From Rotaria sp. Silwood1 (Eukaryota > Rotifera > Eurotatoria > Philodinida > Philodinidae), in contig CAJNOP010000009.1 in the NCBI GenBank assembly GCA_905250075.1, forward strand, positions 1,267,915 to 1,331,914: a DNA stretch of 64,000 nucleotides, written 5' to 3'. The translations under genes were made by a program, and so were the position numbers. The notes below the pieces were generated by a model. The model was given only the letters and a program-made list of their open reading frames with translations. It was not told the DNA's origin and ran no database searches. Shown piece after piece: positions 12,592 to 25,100 of the stretch (positions within the stretch are counted from its first letter, which is position 1; the number at the start of each line of letters is the position of its first letter).

Positions 12592-15500
12592 TTTTGTATT
12601 GGATTAGGTGATGTGATCGACAATTTGAAAAACAATGATGCAACAAATATATTGAAACTGAATGTGAAAACGATAATAAGCAGAGAAAAGTTTTCAAGAT
12701 ATAAGTGATGCCATTTTTAACTAAAACCAGTTGAAATGATGACTACGAATGATCCAAAATACATGAACCAAAGAAACTCGTAAAATACAGTGGGATCGGT
12801 ACCTTCTGCAGCATTCGTTTTCGTCTACAGTCGACACTTTAGTGCTGTTTAAAGACGTACTTCTTACGGAAAGATCAGGCATAATAGAATTTTTCTAAAC
12901 ATACAGTTTAAAAAAGTTTTTGGCGTAGATACTGTATAAATATGTGCGAGTTTGTTCACTTATGTTTTAGCCGAGGACAGATGAATCAACATTTGTGCAA
13001 GAATTTTTGCACTGTTATTATAACTCCGTACTAGCTTGAGCGATTTTGGTGCTGATGTTACCGCTGACCTACATTATCTGTTGACTATCTGCAGAACAGT
13101 CTTCAGACGTTTAAACTTCATAAGACCTAATATTCAAGAGTGTGAAATACTTTCTGCAAATAGTGTAGATATACTATTTTATTTTATAAAGAATTAGACT
13201 GATTATTTTTATCATCAAATAAAACTTTATTTTTTTCAAAAAGCCAATTAGTAAAAACAAGTTATTTAGTAAATAGTCTTTTTTAGGAAGGAATAGGAAG
13301 CTAAAAGAAGAATACTATATCTCAATAGATGATAGCAAAAGACAACTGTCACTCATCTATGCCCATGTTATTTATGATATGTAGAATACTATTGAAATGT
13401 AGATATGTGTCAATTTGCGTTTGTATGTAATCAATAAAAAGGTTAATAACTACAGATCAATTTTTTTGTGTTTTCTTGTTTTTCTTTAATGAAAAACAAC
13501 GAAGTTCTTGTTATCTTAACCAATAGAGAGATATGTTTGAGATATTTTCTTCTTATTTATGTACAAGGCTTATCCTCAGAAAGATATTTATTCATGTTTC
13601 GCCACATACTCAACAATGTAACAGACAAATTCTTTCTTTGATCCGACTACAAGCCAATACTTTACAACATGTTTTAAAAATCATAATCCCATTTCCAATA
13701 CATATTACATCATTATTGATCAAACTTAATGTAATAAGTCTTCTTTTTTTTTGCTATCTGCAAAAGAAAAGTTCAATTTATATTGTTATGATTAAGTTTA
13801 AATCATTAACATGTCTTACGACTATTTGATTAGATTTCATTTTGATATATTTTTACAGATTTAATACATGGATACTACATCTAACAAAAGCAAGAATCAT
13901 GAAATAGATCAGCACACTCGTTCACCGCTTATCAAAGTTTTTTCTGTGAGCAGAATAACACGCTTTTGGAGAACACACTAGTGTGTTGATCTTTTCACAG
14001 ACAGTTGAATAAATGCTAATAAAGCAACGAGACACGTTAATGATTTAAACTCCATAAGAATCATATCAATTGAAGCAAACATTAAAAAAGATGCTTTATA
14101 TTGGTTGAGAAAAGTGGAAAAAAACATACTATCATTTTTAGGTTTGTAGTCAGAAGTGATAAACATTCCAAAATTTAAAAATATCAATTCATAACTCTTC
14201 TCTTATAAACAATAAAAAGGAGGGAAATGTTGAATTAAGGTTAATAATCAATAATGAAGTAATATGTATTTGAAGCATCATGATGCCTTTGGGACAGTAG
14301 GTAATAATCGATATGTAAACTAAAAAGATATTATAAAAACATGTCGAACTTATCAAATAATCAAACGATGTGAAGACATGTGTTCGTTTAATATATTGCT
14401 GAAGTAAGCATTACTACAGTTTTAAGTCTTCAATAGAAAAAAAAGAAAAGAGTATTGAAAGATCAAGAGAATTTGTTTTTATTGTTTTATAAACGTTTCC
14501 ATTGACGTAGACATACATCAATTTAATTGATATAAACATTCATTCATCGAAGATGTGTTTAAAAGAATTCTCTGCATAAAATTCAAAATAATTCTTAGAG
14601 TTTTTCATGCAATCGGATAATCGAATCCAAACTTTTGATTGTTTTCATGTTTTTTAAGTATTAATAGAATTAAGAAGCATTAGGTCATACATGTGAAAAT
14701 CTTTTTCGTTGTGACATATGCTTTTTTGATATACTGTCAAACAAAACATCTTTTATCTATCGATGAATATTTCATGTTACGTCCTTGGTCAAAAGGCGTC
14801 ATTGTCAGAAAGAAACATAGTAGTGCAAACAATCAATGAGTAATCAAATAAATAAGACAACTATACTTGTTTTGGTATTTCTTTATTGTTAAAGGTCTGT
14901 GGGGATACGGATAAAAACATAAACATTAAAAAACATGCAAAATAATTTTACGGAAGTACTAACATAAAGTTATTTAGTAAAACAAAGAAGCCGAATGAAG
15001 AAGTATTTCGATATAAATATAAGAAGATAACCGTAAAATAAATAAGAATAAATAATACTGATTATAAATAGCAAGCTAAGGACATAATGATAGAGATGTA
15101 AAAAATTGACCAAACGAATATATATATGTAAAAAAATTCAGATATGAGGATATAAAACTAAAGATAGACCTTGATGACAATTGTTGTCAAGGTCGAATAC
15201 TTTATAACTGTAGAGACTTAAGAATATAAATATAGGAGTATGAAGATAGAAGAAAAACAGTAATATTGAAAAATGTAGTATTGATGCATAGATGTTACAG
15301 AGTAGATATGAAGAAACAAGTTTGTTGCTATAGACTTGGCAGTTCAATCAAAAATTACTATTCAGGAAAATATGATCAAACAATATTTGATATGAACACA
15401 TTTGAGTTTGGTCATTTCACATCTAGATCTACAGATAAGAGATCAATGAAATACAGTCATAGAATTATTTTATTGACATGCCTTTAATATAGAAGCATGT

Positions 15501-16109
15501 AGTTTGATGGAAAAATAGTTCAGAATTGTTTTCAATAAGTATGACATTATTTGCCAAAAATTTCTGAGAATATAACATAAGGAAATATTTTTACTCCTTG
15601 TATATGTTATTTTTATTTTCTTTCTCTGAGTTAATGTAGGCAATGCATAGATAGTCTTTTTGACGTTATATTATGCCATCACACAAGTCATGAGACAACT
15701 GACTGAATTTTTATCAACAAATACTACCAGAGTTGAGTATAATGTTTGGCGCCGTCAATATTGTATGTCATATGCCGACAACTCGTAACTGTAAGACTTT
15801 TTGGAGCGATGTACAACACTATAAGATAATGCACACAGCTTTTTTTTTTCAGTTGAACTCTTACTGCATCTCGAGAGGCATCTCCTTCTTATAGAATCAC
15901 CGCATTTTTTCTATTTTATTTAATTAATATAAAAATTTATCCATTCAAATAATTATTATTATAGAAAAAAGAAACAACAATATTATTAGGGAACAAATAA
16001 CCAGTGTGCTGAATATATCATATTTTGTTTCTCGTACAATATCGACTATTATTATTGTTTATTCTATTCTAGAATATATATATATATATAACACATTTTA
16101 TTTTAGAAA
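12592..16109. repeat. Spacer and duplicated 5' flank of P2X copy 2 (unit 2 of 3)
   Basis: From about 13,030 onward the sequence follows the copy 1 flank (about 50-2,897) and the copy 3 flank (about 26,140-29,063). 12,592-13,030 shows nothing I recognise. No conserved reading frame across the three flanks. Confidence 0.7.
16061..16109 (+). promoter_or_regulatory. Conserved start-proximal motif, P2X copy 2
   Basis: ATTCTATTCTAG ending at 16,072, then an AT run, 37 nt before the ATG. Same layout as copies 1 and 3. Confidence 0.35.
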
Positions 16110-19100
16110 ATGAATTCAAATTCATCTTCCAAAACTCGTTATCGTATTGTGAAAGGTTTGAAAAAACTTCTTACGGGTTATTTTACTGAATATGAAACAC
16201 CAAAATTAGTTTCAATACATAGTGCAAAATATGCTGGTATACTTCGCATTATACAAATCATTGTTCTTATTTATTCTACAATTTATTTACTTATATATGA
16301 AAAAGGTTATCAAAAACAAAGTACAACAATCACATCATCGGTAACACTTAAAGTAAAAGGCATTGGTTATGCTCATACGCTAGAAAATAAAACACTGATT
16401 ATTGATGGAGCAGGTATCTCGAAAACAACAAACAATTTTATTGAGAATCGAATGTTTATTTTATTTTAATAGATTATATTATTCCACCATCAGAAAATAA
16501 TGCTATATTTATAATGTCAAATTTTGTTCAAACTGATCAAACACGAACTAAATGTGCTGAAAATATAAAAGTTAAAGAAGCAATCTGTCACAATGATAGT
16601 CAATGTTTCAATAAATCATTCACACCAAATATGAATGGACGTTGGACAGGTCGATGTTTATTATCACCAGAAAAAGATATTGGTAATGAGACAACAAATA
16701 TTACAAAAACCAGAACGGGTTTATGTGAATATGCAGGTAGACATTTTGCGGTTAGATAGCAAAAAGTTAACAAGGAATTTTCGTATATTAACGAAATAGT
16801 TTGATATTTACATTTAAAAAGTAAATCAAATATTGCTTCCGTTTTATATTTAATATTTTTTTTTATTGTAACAATATCTTAGAAGACATTCAGTATATGA
16901 GTATCAGTCACGTGAATGACTTATTTACTGAATACTCCATATGACATATGATACATATCAAGATTGTATCTTTGAACAATAGATGATTCTAATCATATAA
17001 AATGTTATCGTTGCTATGAATAGGAGTTCTTATAAGATCAACTAGATATTTGTTAGAAGAATGAAAAGTGTTAGGATTTCAAAATTTGGAAACATGAATG
17101 TCCTCTGTTATTTAGATAGAGTGTAAACAGTTAAACGTAGGATAAACGCACATGTGATGTTGATTTGACCTACAGAATACTGTCGGCTACTTTACTGGTG
17201 ATTCTTTTCGGAAAAATATAGTGATTCTTCTAATAAATAAATTTATAGAAAATTGTTACGATTATACGTTACATTAGAAGTAGAATATGTGTCAATAGTC
17301 AGTGAAGTTTCAATGGACTTCTACTCCCACAGCATTAGTCCGATACGCACGATATTTTCGCAACGGTTCAAGCTTACTATGTATCAATGAGAAAGAGACT
17401 TTAATTCTGTCTCGTTTCATGTAATAACTATTATAATAGTTTTTACGTCAAATGAAACAGCATTAAATGACTACCTAACTAATACAGAATAAGCTGGAAA
17501 TGTTGCCAAGATATTGTGCATGTAGAGCTAATGCTGAGCAAGTAGAAGCCCAATAAAACTGCACTGACTATATGTGGGTATTCTATTGCAAATGTAACGT
17601 CCAATTCTAATAACTTTGTATAAATGTATTTATTAAAAGAATCGCCATATTTTTCTATGTAGAATTACTAGTAAAGTAACTGAAAGTATTCTGTAGGCCC
17701 AATCTACATTTTATCCGCTATTATTCTTCGCTATAGTACTTAATCCAAACTGTTTCTGTTGACTTTTGTGTCAATGGTGGAACTTATTAGCTTTTATCTG
17801 TTATATTTGACGAATATTAAAGTTGTTGCTAGTGGCGGAGCCAGGATTTTGAGCTGGGGGGGGACTGAGCAGCTCCTCCGAGGAACCGTTGAGCCCCGGT
17901 TGGCAAATAAAATACATGGTTTAAAAATTTTTCTGGGAGGGGCCCAAAGGTTTCTGGAGGGGGGCTGAGCTCCCCCAGCCCACCCCTGGCTCCGCCACTA
18001 GTTGTTGCTCGAATTTCAATCCTAACCATTAGTTTCGTTGCAAAAACTGACAATCTTTGCCCTTGACTAAGAAAACAATGTTATCTCTATGCAACGATTA
18101 AATGAGTATAAATAGAGAAGATTTATTCGTGAGAAGCTACTGACTGACTATTATAAGATCATTAATCGAATATCTGTTAAATAACACTTTAATTAGGTTT
18201 TTTTAATGTACGATGTCAGAGTAATGGCATAGAATATTAATCCGTATATTTTCTCATAAAAACGGCTCTTGAAACAATGTTTTTACCATTCAATAGGAAA
18301 TTTTCCCTCTTTCTAAGTGCATATAATTTGTTTTCGTCGAACATTCACAAAGAGAATAACACGTCAAGAAAAAAGCTTTTGTTCAATGAATTGACAATTT
18401 CTATATCAACTCATCAAATAAAGCTTGTAAAACGACTTTCAATTATTTTATAAAATAAGGCTTTTGCAAGAAAAGCAATTTATTATATATTGAATAAATA
18501 TTTTGAATATGAGCAAACCAACTTTTTACCAAGAAGCACTCGTTCATGAAATTTTTTCCATCAAAAATTAAAACAACTAGTGAATTATCTTAATAATCGT
18601 TGTTGTATTAGTCAGCGTAAATTGATCAAATGTTTCAATATTAATTAACCAACGATTAACCATAATCTACATCGAAGAACATCAGTAGTTATGAGAAAAT
18701 GTAGAAAAGTTGTAAAAATGGATAATAAAGTTCAAGAAAACAAGATGCAGAAAAAATTGTAGCAAATTTTATAAAATAATTTCTCATAATTATGATCTCA
18801 TATTAGACGACAAAATGAAACTTTGTACAGTTAAAAAGGGAGAAAAAATTTTCTTTTCAGAGCCTGGTCTATGACCGAGTATAAGTGTCGACATTTTGTA
18901 CTATTAATTTTTATATCCTATGTTACTAATTATTAAAATATTTTATTTTAGGTTGGTGCCCATCAGAAGATGATCTTACATCGACAAAGCTTGTTCAAGG
19001 AGTTCTTGATTTTACAATATTTATTAAAAATTTTATTGAATTTCCAATGTTTCAGATTAAGCATAAGAATATGGTTGATAGTTTAAAAAAACCATGTATT

Positions 19101-19778
19101 TTTCATCCAGAATATCAGAAAGATTGTCCGATATTTAGTATTGATTATATAATGAGTGAAGCGGAAAAAAATACTACTGAACGTAATTTAATGTTACGTT
19201 ATGGTGGTGTTATAAGTATTAAGATTGATTGGGATTGTAATTTAGATCGAAATATAAAATTATGTAAACCTCAATATTCATTTGCTCGTCTTGATGTACC
19301 TTTTTATGAAAAACCATTTTCAATGGGTTTTAATTTTCGTTATGCTTCTTATTGGAAGCATAATAGGAAATATTTTCGTTCATTAACGAAAGCTTATGGT
19401 CTTCGTCTAATAATGTCTATTAGTGGTAAAGCTGGAAAATTTGATTTTATTACATTAACTTTAAATATTGGTTCATTAGTTGGACTTTTTGGTTTAGGAA
19501 CAATTGTTTGTGATATTCTTTTACTTCATTTATCAAAAAATGCACGAACTTACCGAAATTTTGTGTTTGAAATTGTTCATTTACGAACACGTGCTTCCAG
19601 TGCAGTAACAGTGCCAAAAAGATTTGTTCAAGAAAATGATGATGACTATTGGAATTCCAACTCAAATGCACAATCAGAATTATCATATAGAACACCTGGT
19701 GATAGTCCAGTACTTCCAGGAAAAACAGTTACTATGGGTGCAGTCACTTTTATTAATCCGATTCAATCAACATGTTGA
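16110..19778 (+). CDS. P2X: P2X purinoceptor-like ATP-gated cation channel, tandem copy 2
   Basis: Exons 16110-16413, 16473-16736 and 18952-19778 join into 464 aa with the same phases as copy 1. It has YETPK in the N-terminus, TM1 about 42-63, ten ectodomain cysteines, KVKG, FTIFIKN, NFR and TKAYG nucleotide-contact motifs, and a TM2 that keeps the conserved Asp (VCDILLL). The tail ends GAVTFINPIQSTC, almost the same end as copy 1, so the C-terminus is under constraint. Exon 3 begins at 18,952 (GWCPSED), earlier than the first in-frame ATG at 19,047. Exon 2 stops at 16,736; reading through the donor reaches a stop within 21 bases. The frame is intact throughout, so this is probably a working paralogue. 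Confidence 0.95.
16414..16472 (+). other. Intron 1 of P2X copy 2 (59 nt)
   Basis: Same sequence as intron 1 of copy 1; GTATCT donor and TTTTAATAG acceptor. Confidence 0.9.
17822..18008. mobile_element. hAT-type MITE, 171 bp, with 8-bp target duplication
   Basis: Body 17,830-18,000 with perfect 16-bp terminal inverted repeats TAGTGGCGGAGCCAGG, flanked by direct repeats gttgttgc (17,822-17,829 and 18,001-18,008). It is G+C-rich and C/G-tract-rich, unlike its surroundings. The two overlapping small ORFs on opposite strands here are by-products. Confidence 0.9.
18394..18711 (+). repeat. 318-bp hyper-conserved intronic block, copy 2
   Basis: Partner of 5442-5759; six differences by eye and no gaps. 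Absent from intron 2 of copy 3 as far as I can see. Confidence 0.85.
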
Positions 19779-19894
19779 CAAACTTATTGTGTGGGATATT
19801 TTGTATTATAGATAAAAAGAAGTTTTTTCTTTATGGAGAATTTTATTTTTATCGCTACTTTTGTATAACCATTTATGCATATTTTTTTGAACTA

Positions 19895-19900
19895 AATAAA
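19895..19900 (+). terminator. Candidate poly(A) signal, P2X copy 2
   Basis: AATAAA about 117 nt after the stop codon. Confidence 0.4.
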
Positions 19901-20038
19901 AATTTAATCTATCGAGATCGAAATAATGTGGAATGTGGAGTTTTTGCGATGATACTCTTTTCTCGTGACAACACTCGCTGTAACACTCTCAACCTTCGAG
20001 AGAGACATGAGAATGGAATAGGATCTCTTTTCACTGTA

Positions 20039-21813
20039 ACCCCCCCCCCCATAATAGAAGACCCCTTTGGGAAAAAATCGTGTCCCACATAATAGAAGAC
20101 CCCCCTATTTATTTAAGATTTTGTTTTTTAAATTGAGGATTTTTATTAATGTTTTACCCCGAAACGTGTCTATTTCTGGAGGTTTTCAGCTGAGAATTTT
20201 CAAATTGATGAGTTAAACTCTATATTTCAGCTTTGAAAATCGTGAAAATTCCTTCTCCAATTTTCAAAATAGCTTCGATTCTCTCCGAGGACTTTTTTAA
20301 TTACAAATACTTATCAATGTAGTCACTATAGAGCCAAAATGTAGTACTCAATAGACTCAGACTGCTACAAATCTATATTATATTCTCAAAAATGAGTGAA
20401 AAAGTTTATTTTCAAAACATATCAAATAAATGGATAGATTACAATTAATTCTATCGTTTGAGTTACAGCATACGCTGTAAAACATTATTCTGAAGAAACT
20501 ATTTCATTTCGAATTCCTATCTCTCCTTCATTCCAGTTATCAGATTTCCTGAATATATTTATAATATTAAGACAAACGACGCAGAATGCTGAACTTCAAA
20601 AAAAAAACATTGGTCATAATGATTAATTTCTAGCAGTTTCTATTCGTACACTTCAAACATATTTTTTCTCTAATGCGTTTCTTTTCCTGTTGCCATTCGC
20701 AATGTGTTATTCTTCTGTTAATCGATATTATCATTATTTCGTATTATTCCATTCAGGCTCTAATTTAATGATTAAATAATCTTAGTATAGACATTGGTTC
20801 TATCTTCGCCATATTCTAACAATCTTGTATGCATACTAATGTACTGAATAAGACACAAAATAAATATTTCTAAAAGTTAGAAAGTAGTTTGATCACGATT
20901 TTATATAACTTATACTACCGTTATGAAAAATCACAAAAGATTATCTTTCAAATGGATCGTATAAACTTTTATCTGCGTAAAAAAGGAGGCTAGCTTTTTG
21001 CGAATGCTCATAAAAATATTCGAACTATTGAAAAGCAATGATTGTAGAAGTTTTCGCAACCTTCCCAGGGAATAGAAAAACGAAAAAAATGCCATACCTC
21101 ATAATGAAAGGGATATAATCATGCGTGTTTTGTATTTTCATCATTTAAAATGAAAGTTTCACGAATTACATTTCATGATTTTGATTTCTAATCAAGATCA
21201 TTATAATGAAAATGATTAGAAATCAAAATCATGAAACGAGAGTGGTAAAAATTTTGATTTTAATCAATGAAAATAAGAAACATGCATGATTATATCCTTT
21301 TCATCATGGAAAACGCCATTTTTTAAATTTTTTTTACCTAAGAGCCACCATTTGTTTTCATTTTTTTATTTTACGGGCATTAAATCTAAATGATTGCTAC
21401 GACATATAATGGGGAAGAGGGAACAAGCTGAAAAATCTTGACTCAAACCTACGATCACTGTTAGTTCCTTCGAAAATATATGTGAGTTTTACAAAACTTA
21501 AAAGCATAATATTTAGAAGAGAAATTAGAAATTACAGATTATAAAATAAGATAGCCGTTGATATTAATTACTTCCTATTGTTTGTTGCTGTGGGAAGGGT
21601 GTGGGTGATGTTTTTCCCAGCATCTGATTACTATAATAAAAACTGAGGAGCCGTAAGACTTGAACTTAAACTTGCATTTACTAAATTCTTCGAAAATAAT
21701 TGTGAGTGTCCAAAAAATCGCGAAAATACGGAGTCATAATACAAGACTCCCCTAAAAAAATTTTCTGTTTAAACATTATACAAGACCCAGGGTCTTTTAA
21801 TATGAGGGGGGGT
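20039..21813. mobile_element. Inverted-repeat element with poly-C termini
   Basis: The left end (A, eleven C, then ATAATAGAAGACCCC) is mirrored at the right end near 21,790-21,813 (GGGTCTTTTAATATGAG, seven G, T). Flanking sequence on each side continues the 3' flank of P2X copy 1 (about 7,180-7,205), which therefore acts as an empty-site comparison. The target duplication is not resolved. No transposase recognised inside. A second fold-back lies within it at about 21,088-21,325. Confidence 0.65.
21088..21325. repeat. Fold-back with perfect 22-bp core arms
   Basis: 21,171-21,192 and 21,215-21,236 are perfect inverted copies around a 22-nt loop. Diverged complementarity continues outward to about 21,088 and 21,325 (ggatataatcatg... 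against catgattatatcc). No coding content. Confidence 0.75.
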
Positions 21814-23451
21814 TTAGTAGTTATTCTTATCTTTGCCACAGTAGTTATTTCACAATTATATTCATCAGTTATATTGATCTATTATAGAGACCAATAAGTA
21901 ATAAATACATTCACCTATTCTATATAGTCCTAGTTAATATCGTTTCAATTCCCAAACATATATTTGATGCCAATTTCAAAGTATGAACTAGAGTAAGATA
22001 AATAAAATATGAACTTGATTCAAACAAAAGAACAGTGGAAGGTTTGTCTATAAATCGTTCCTAAATAAAAATTTCTTCAGAAATCAGTTCCATCTTGTAA
22101 ATAATGCTTCTCTCTTCACCAAAAAACCCTTCTCGATGCACATGAATGGTTTTCTTGAACATTACATAGTCCATTCTATGAGATAGCCTGCCATTCCTTT
22201 CTAGAACAGATTGCTACCTGTGCTAGTGAGATGTAGTGCTTATCATAACCACATTCTTCAATGTAAATGCAGCATATTTTCAGAGTGGACTTAGCTTTTC
22301 AAAAGCTACAAAATGATGCCAAAATATGCATGAAAATATGCTGTGTTTGATATTTTCTGAAGACCATACTGCCATGACTCTATAGAAAAAGGGACCAGGT
22401 CTGGCAACTCTCTCCCTTGGATCTGCACAATAGATTAGAGCACCAGAGCAATTTTCTCACACCAGTGAGAATATGTTGTGAACTCAAAATGAATGGCAAA
22501 ATATTGATGAGAAAACCGTGTGTTGAAATATTTTCGCAGATGGTCTTAGTGAAATCAGGTGGGTTAGGCGTAGGATAGATATCGACGTGATTGATCTGCA
22601 CTTTTCTACAGAATTAAAGAATGCACGGATCACGATCCTGAAAGGATGGCTTGAGTTTTTTCAAATTAGTTCACTGACAATTCATCGGCTACTCCGGATA
22701 TTCAGTTAGGTCTCACAGAAATCATCGGATTCTACGATATATTACACGTGTATCGGTAGTGCAATTGGTACACCAGAGTGTGTGCAACAACTGGGTTTTT
22801 ACGGGCGTTGAATTTTTGGTCGCACTTAAGACTTCCGACGCCAACAGTAGAATATGTTGGAAAATGTCGATGGAAACTCGAGTTCAGGATGGAAATATTT
22901 TAAAAAAATCGAGACAAAATACAGCTTCATTTGTCATTTGAGAAGTAAACGCTTTCAGAAGCTTATACGTAAAAGAAAGATTTATTGCGGAACTAGAGCA
23001 TACGCAGGTTCTCTGGCTAGCACAGGAAGCGTAGGCGCATTAATATTCTAAGAGTATACCGAAGCCCGACCACCTGTATCTGTTCGAACAGATCTCAAAA
23101 ATATACAGACGTTTTGATGCAATACAGCATGATAGACTACGGTGAGAAAAAAATCGCGGTCTATCGTCGACATCTAGCACATTGTAGTAGGAGGAACATC
23201 GGAGATCTACAGGTGACTTACGTCTGGATTGAATCGCATCATTTCTGTTTTTTCGGCAGTGCCATGAAAGGACAGTTGTTTTTAACATGTACTGTATTTA
23301 TCGATTTTCTCCCCTATAAACTGCATCAAAGAAGAATCAATCCATAGCCATTCCCGACGAACATCGCTAATATCCACTATACAAGAAAGTTATTTTTAAG
23401 CCCCCCCCCCCCCTCAGAAAAGTCAAGTTCGGTCAAATTTATCGATTTTGT

Positions 23452-23648
23452 GATTTATACATAAGTGCAGAATCTTCCAAAAATCCAAAAATTTCCCCCC
23501 ACGCAAAAAAGTTTTTTGAAAAATTTCCCCACTGTATTTTTTTTGGCCAGCGGGTTTTTCCAAAATTTCCCTATTATTTGAGTTTTTCAAAAAATTTCCC
23601 CCCTCGCGCAGAGGCGCATGAGGAAGATTCTGCACCTCTGGATTTATA
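23452..23648. mobile_element. hAT-type MITE, 181 bp, with 8-bp target duplication
   Basis: Body 23,460-23,640. Ends CATAAGTGCAGAATCTTCC and, inverted, CAGAGGTGCAGAATCTTCC match at 17 of 19 positions. Direct repeats gatttata flank it (23,452-23,459 and 23,641-23,648). The inside is a series of aaaaatttcccc-like units. It is nested in the long-TIR element. Confidence 0.85.
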
Positions 23649-23890
23649 ACTCGTTAGATAGAGCAAAGTGTCTACTCTCGAATGTACTATAGTTGATTGA
23701 TTTTATGATGAGATTTAAGGATATTACATACGATTTTCTGAACCTTCATATTGAAAAAAATAAGGTTTTTAAAAACTTATTTTCCGTTTTTTTCAAAATC
23801 CATTTTTTCGAGTATAGTGTTTACGCGGGCAAACCTTACTCAATAACGACTCAATATAAAAGTGGTAATGCTTTTTTGTTATAGAGCAGA

Positions 23891-24079
23891 CACTTGGGGC
23901 TATATCATAATAGAGCCCGATTTTTGAATTTCTCCTTCGTTTAAATAAAAAACTTAGATCTTTGATTTTAATTAGCGATTTTTTGGCCACGAATTTGTGA
24001 ATTTTTGGGAAAAGTTCTTATAAAAAGCAAACAAAGGGAAATTAAAAAATCGGGCTCTATTAGGATCTAGCCCTAAGTG
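23891..24079. repeat. Small fold-back element with about 45-bp arms
   Basis: Left arm CACTTGGGGCTA...TAGAGCCCGA and its complement at about 24,034-24,079. Nested in the long-TIR element. Confidence 0.65.
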
Positions 24080-25100
24080 TACTCTACAATTTAAAAACTA
24101 TCCCGACATGCTTAGCTCGAATCCTCATATTGAAAACCTTGCCCGCGTAAAGGGCATTTTTGACCAATGAATTGACTATAACTCGTGAACGGCTCGCAGA
24201 TTTTGGGAGATATTTTAACCATAATCTATTCTAGACAAGACTAACATTCTCTGAAATTTTGGTTGAAATCGGATGAAAAATAACAAAGTTGGTTTCTGAA
24301 AAGGGGAGAGTGGGAATCCTTAAGTTTGAACCTTTCTGCGGCATTATAACATAACTATTTCAACATCCTAACTTTACGACAATATGTCTGCATATTTCTT
24401 GTGACTTCCTCTTCCACAAACAAAGTGATTAGACTAGAGTGTAAAAGAGCCCAAAAATCAAAGTCTTTCACAACTCGAGTTTTTATTTCTTATCTGTGAT
24501 ACTCCAGCTGGATCGTCAGTAAAGTCAAGCTAATGTCAAATGCCAACAAGACAATCAATGATAATCTAGCATACTTGTTATTCGAACTTTCCGATTGTCT
24601 TATGGAGTCCATATTTTCATACGTATCTTGGTATCATTGTTTGGCTCTTCACAACTTCTGTCTACCCTGAAAAAATGGCTCTCGTTCTATGAGCTACTGT
24701 GGAGGTCCTATGGACAGAACTGTCAAGTCTCGTACTTTGCCCATAGGATCATGTCAGTATGGTCTTCAGAAAATATCAAACACAGCATATTTTCATGCAT
24801 ATTTTGGCATCATTTTGTAGCTTTTGAAAAGCTAAGTCCACTCTGAAAATATGCTGCATTTACATTGAAGAATGTGGTTATGATAAGCACTACATCGCAC
24901 TAGCACAGGTAGCAATCTGTTCTAGAAAGGAATGGCAGGCTATCTCATAGAATGGACTATGTAATGTTCAAGAAAACAATTCATGTGCATCGAGAATGGT
25001 TTTTTGGTGAAGAGAGAAGCATTATTTCCAAGATGGCACTGATTTCTGAAGAAATTTTTATTTAAGGACGATTTATAGACAAACCGTCCACCGTCCTTTC

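Larger units (their letters stand above)
16737..18951 (+). other. Intron 2 of P2X copy 2
   Basis: A 2.2 kb intron. The first part aligns to intron 2 of copies 1 and 3. It holds a 171-bp hAT MITE (17,830-18,000) and the 318-bp block shared with copy 1. The acceptor is TTTTATTTTAG. Confidence 0.85.
22027..25100. mobile_element. 3.1-kb element with about 350-bp terminal inverted repeats
   Basis: Left arm about 22,027-22,376 and right arm about 24,749-25,100 are inverted copies that differ at only about a dozen positions by eye. The interior (about 2.4 kb) has no recognisable transposase; ORFs of 60-83 codons show no motif. The interior carries a hAT MITE (23,460-23,640), a fold-back (23,891-24,079), a 13-C run at 23,401-23,413, and degenerate sub-repeats of the arm end. 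A clear target duplication was not found. Most likely a non-autonomous long-TIR transposon. Confidence 0.75.

Noticed and set aside
17759-18053. Two overlapping small ORFs on opposite strands rich in Gly and Pro
   Set aside because: They lie in a palindromic hAT MITE; the Gly/Pro content comes from its G and C tracts.
23401-23413. Run of 13 C (and 11 C at 20,040-20,050) as a special regulatory tract
   Set aside because: Homopolymer length may be a sequencing artefact; both lie in or at mobile-element sequence.
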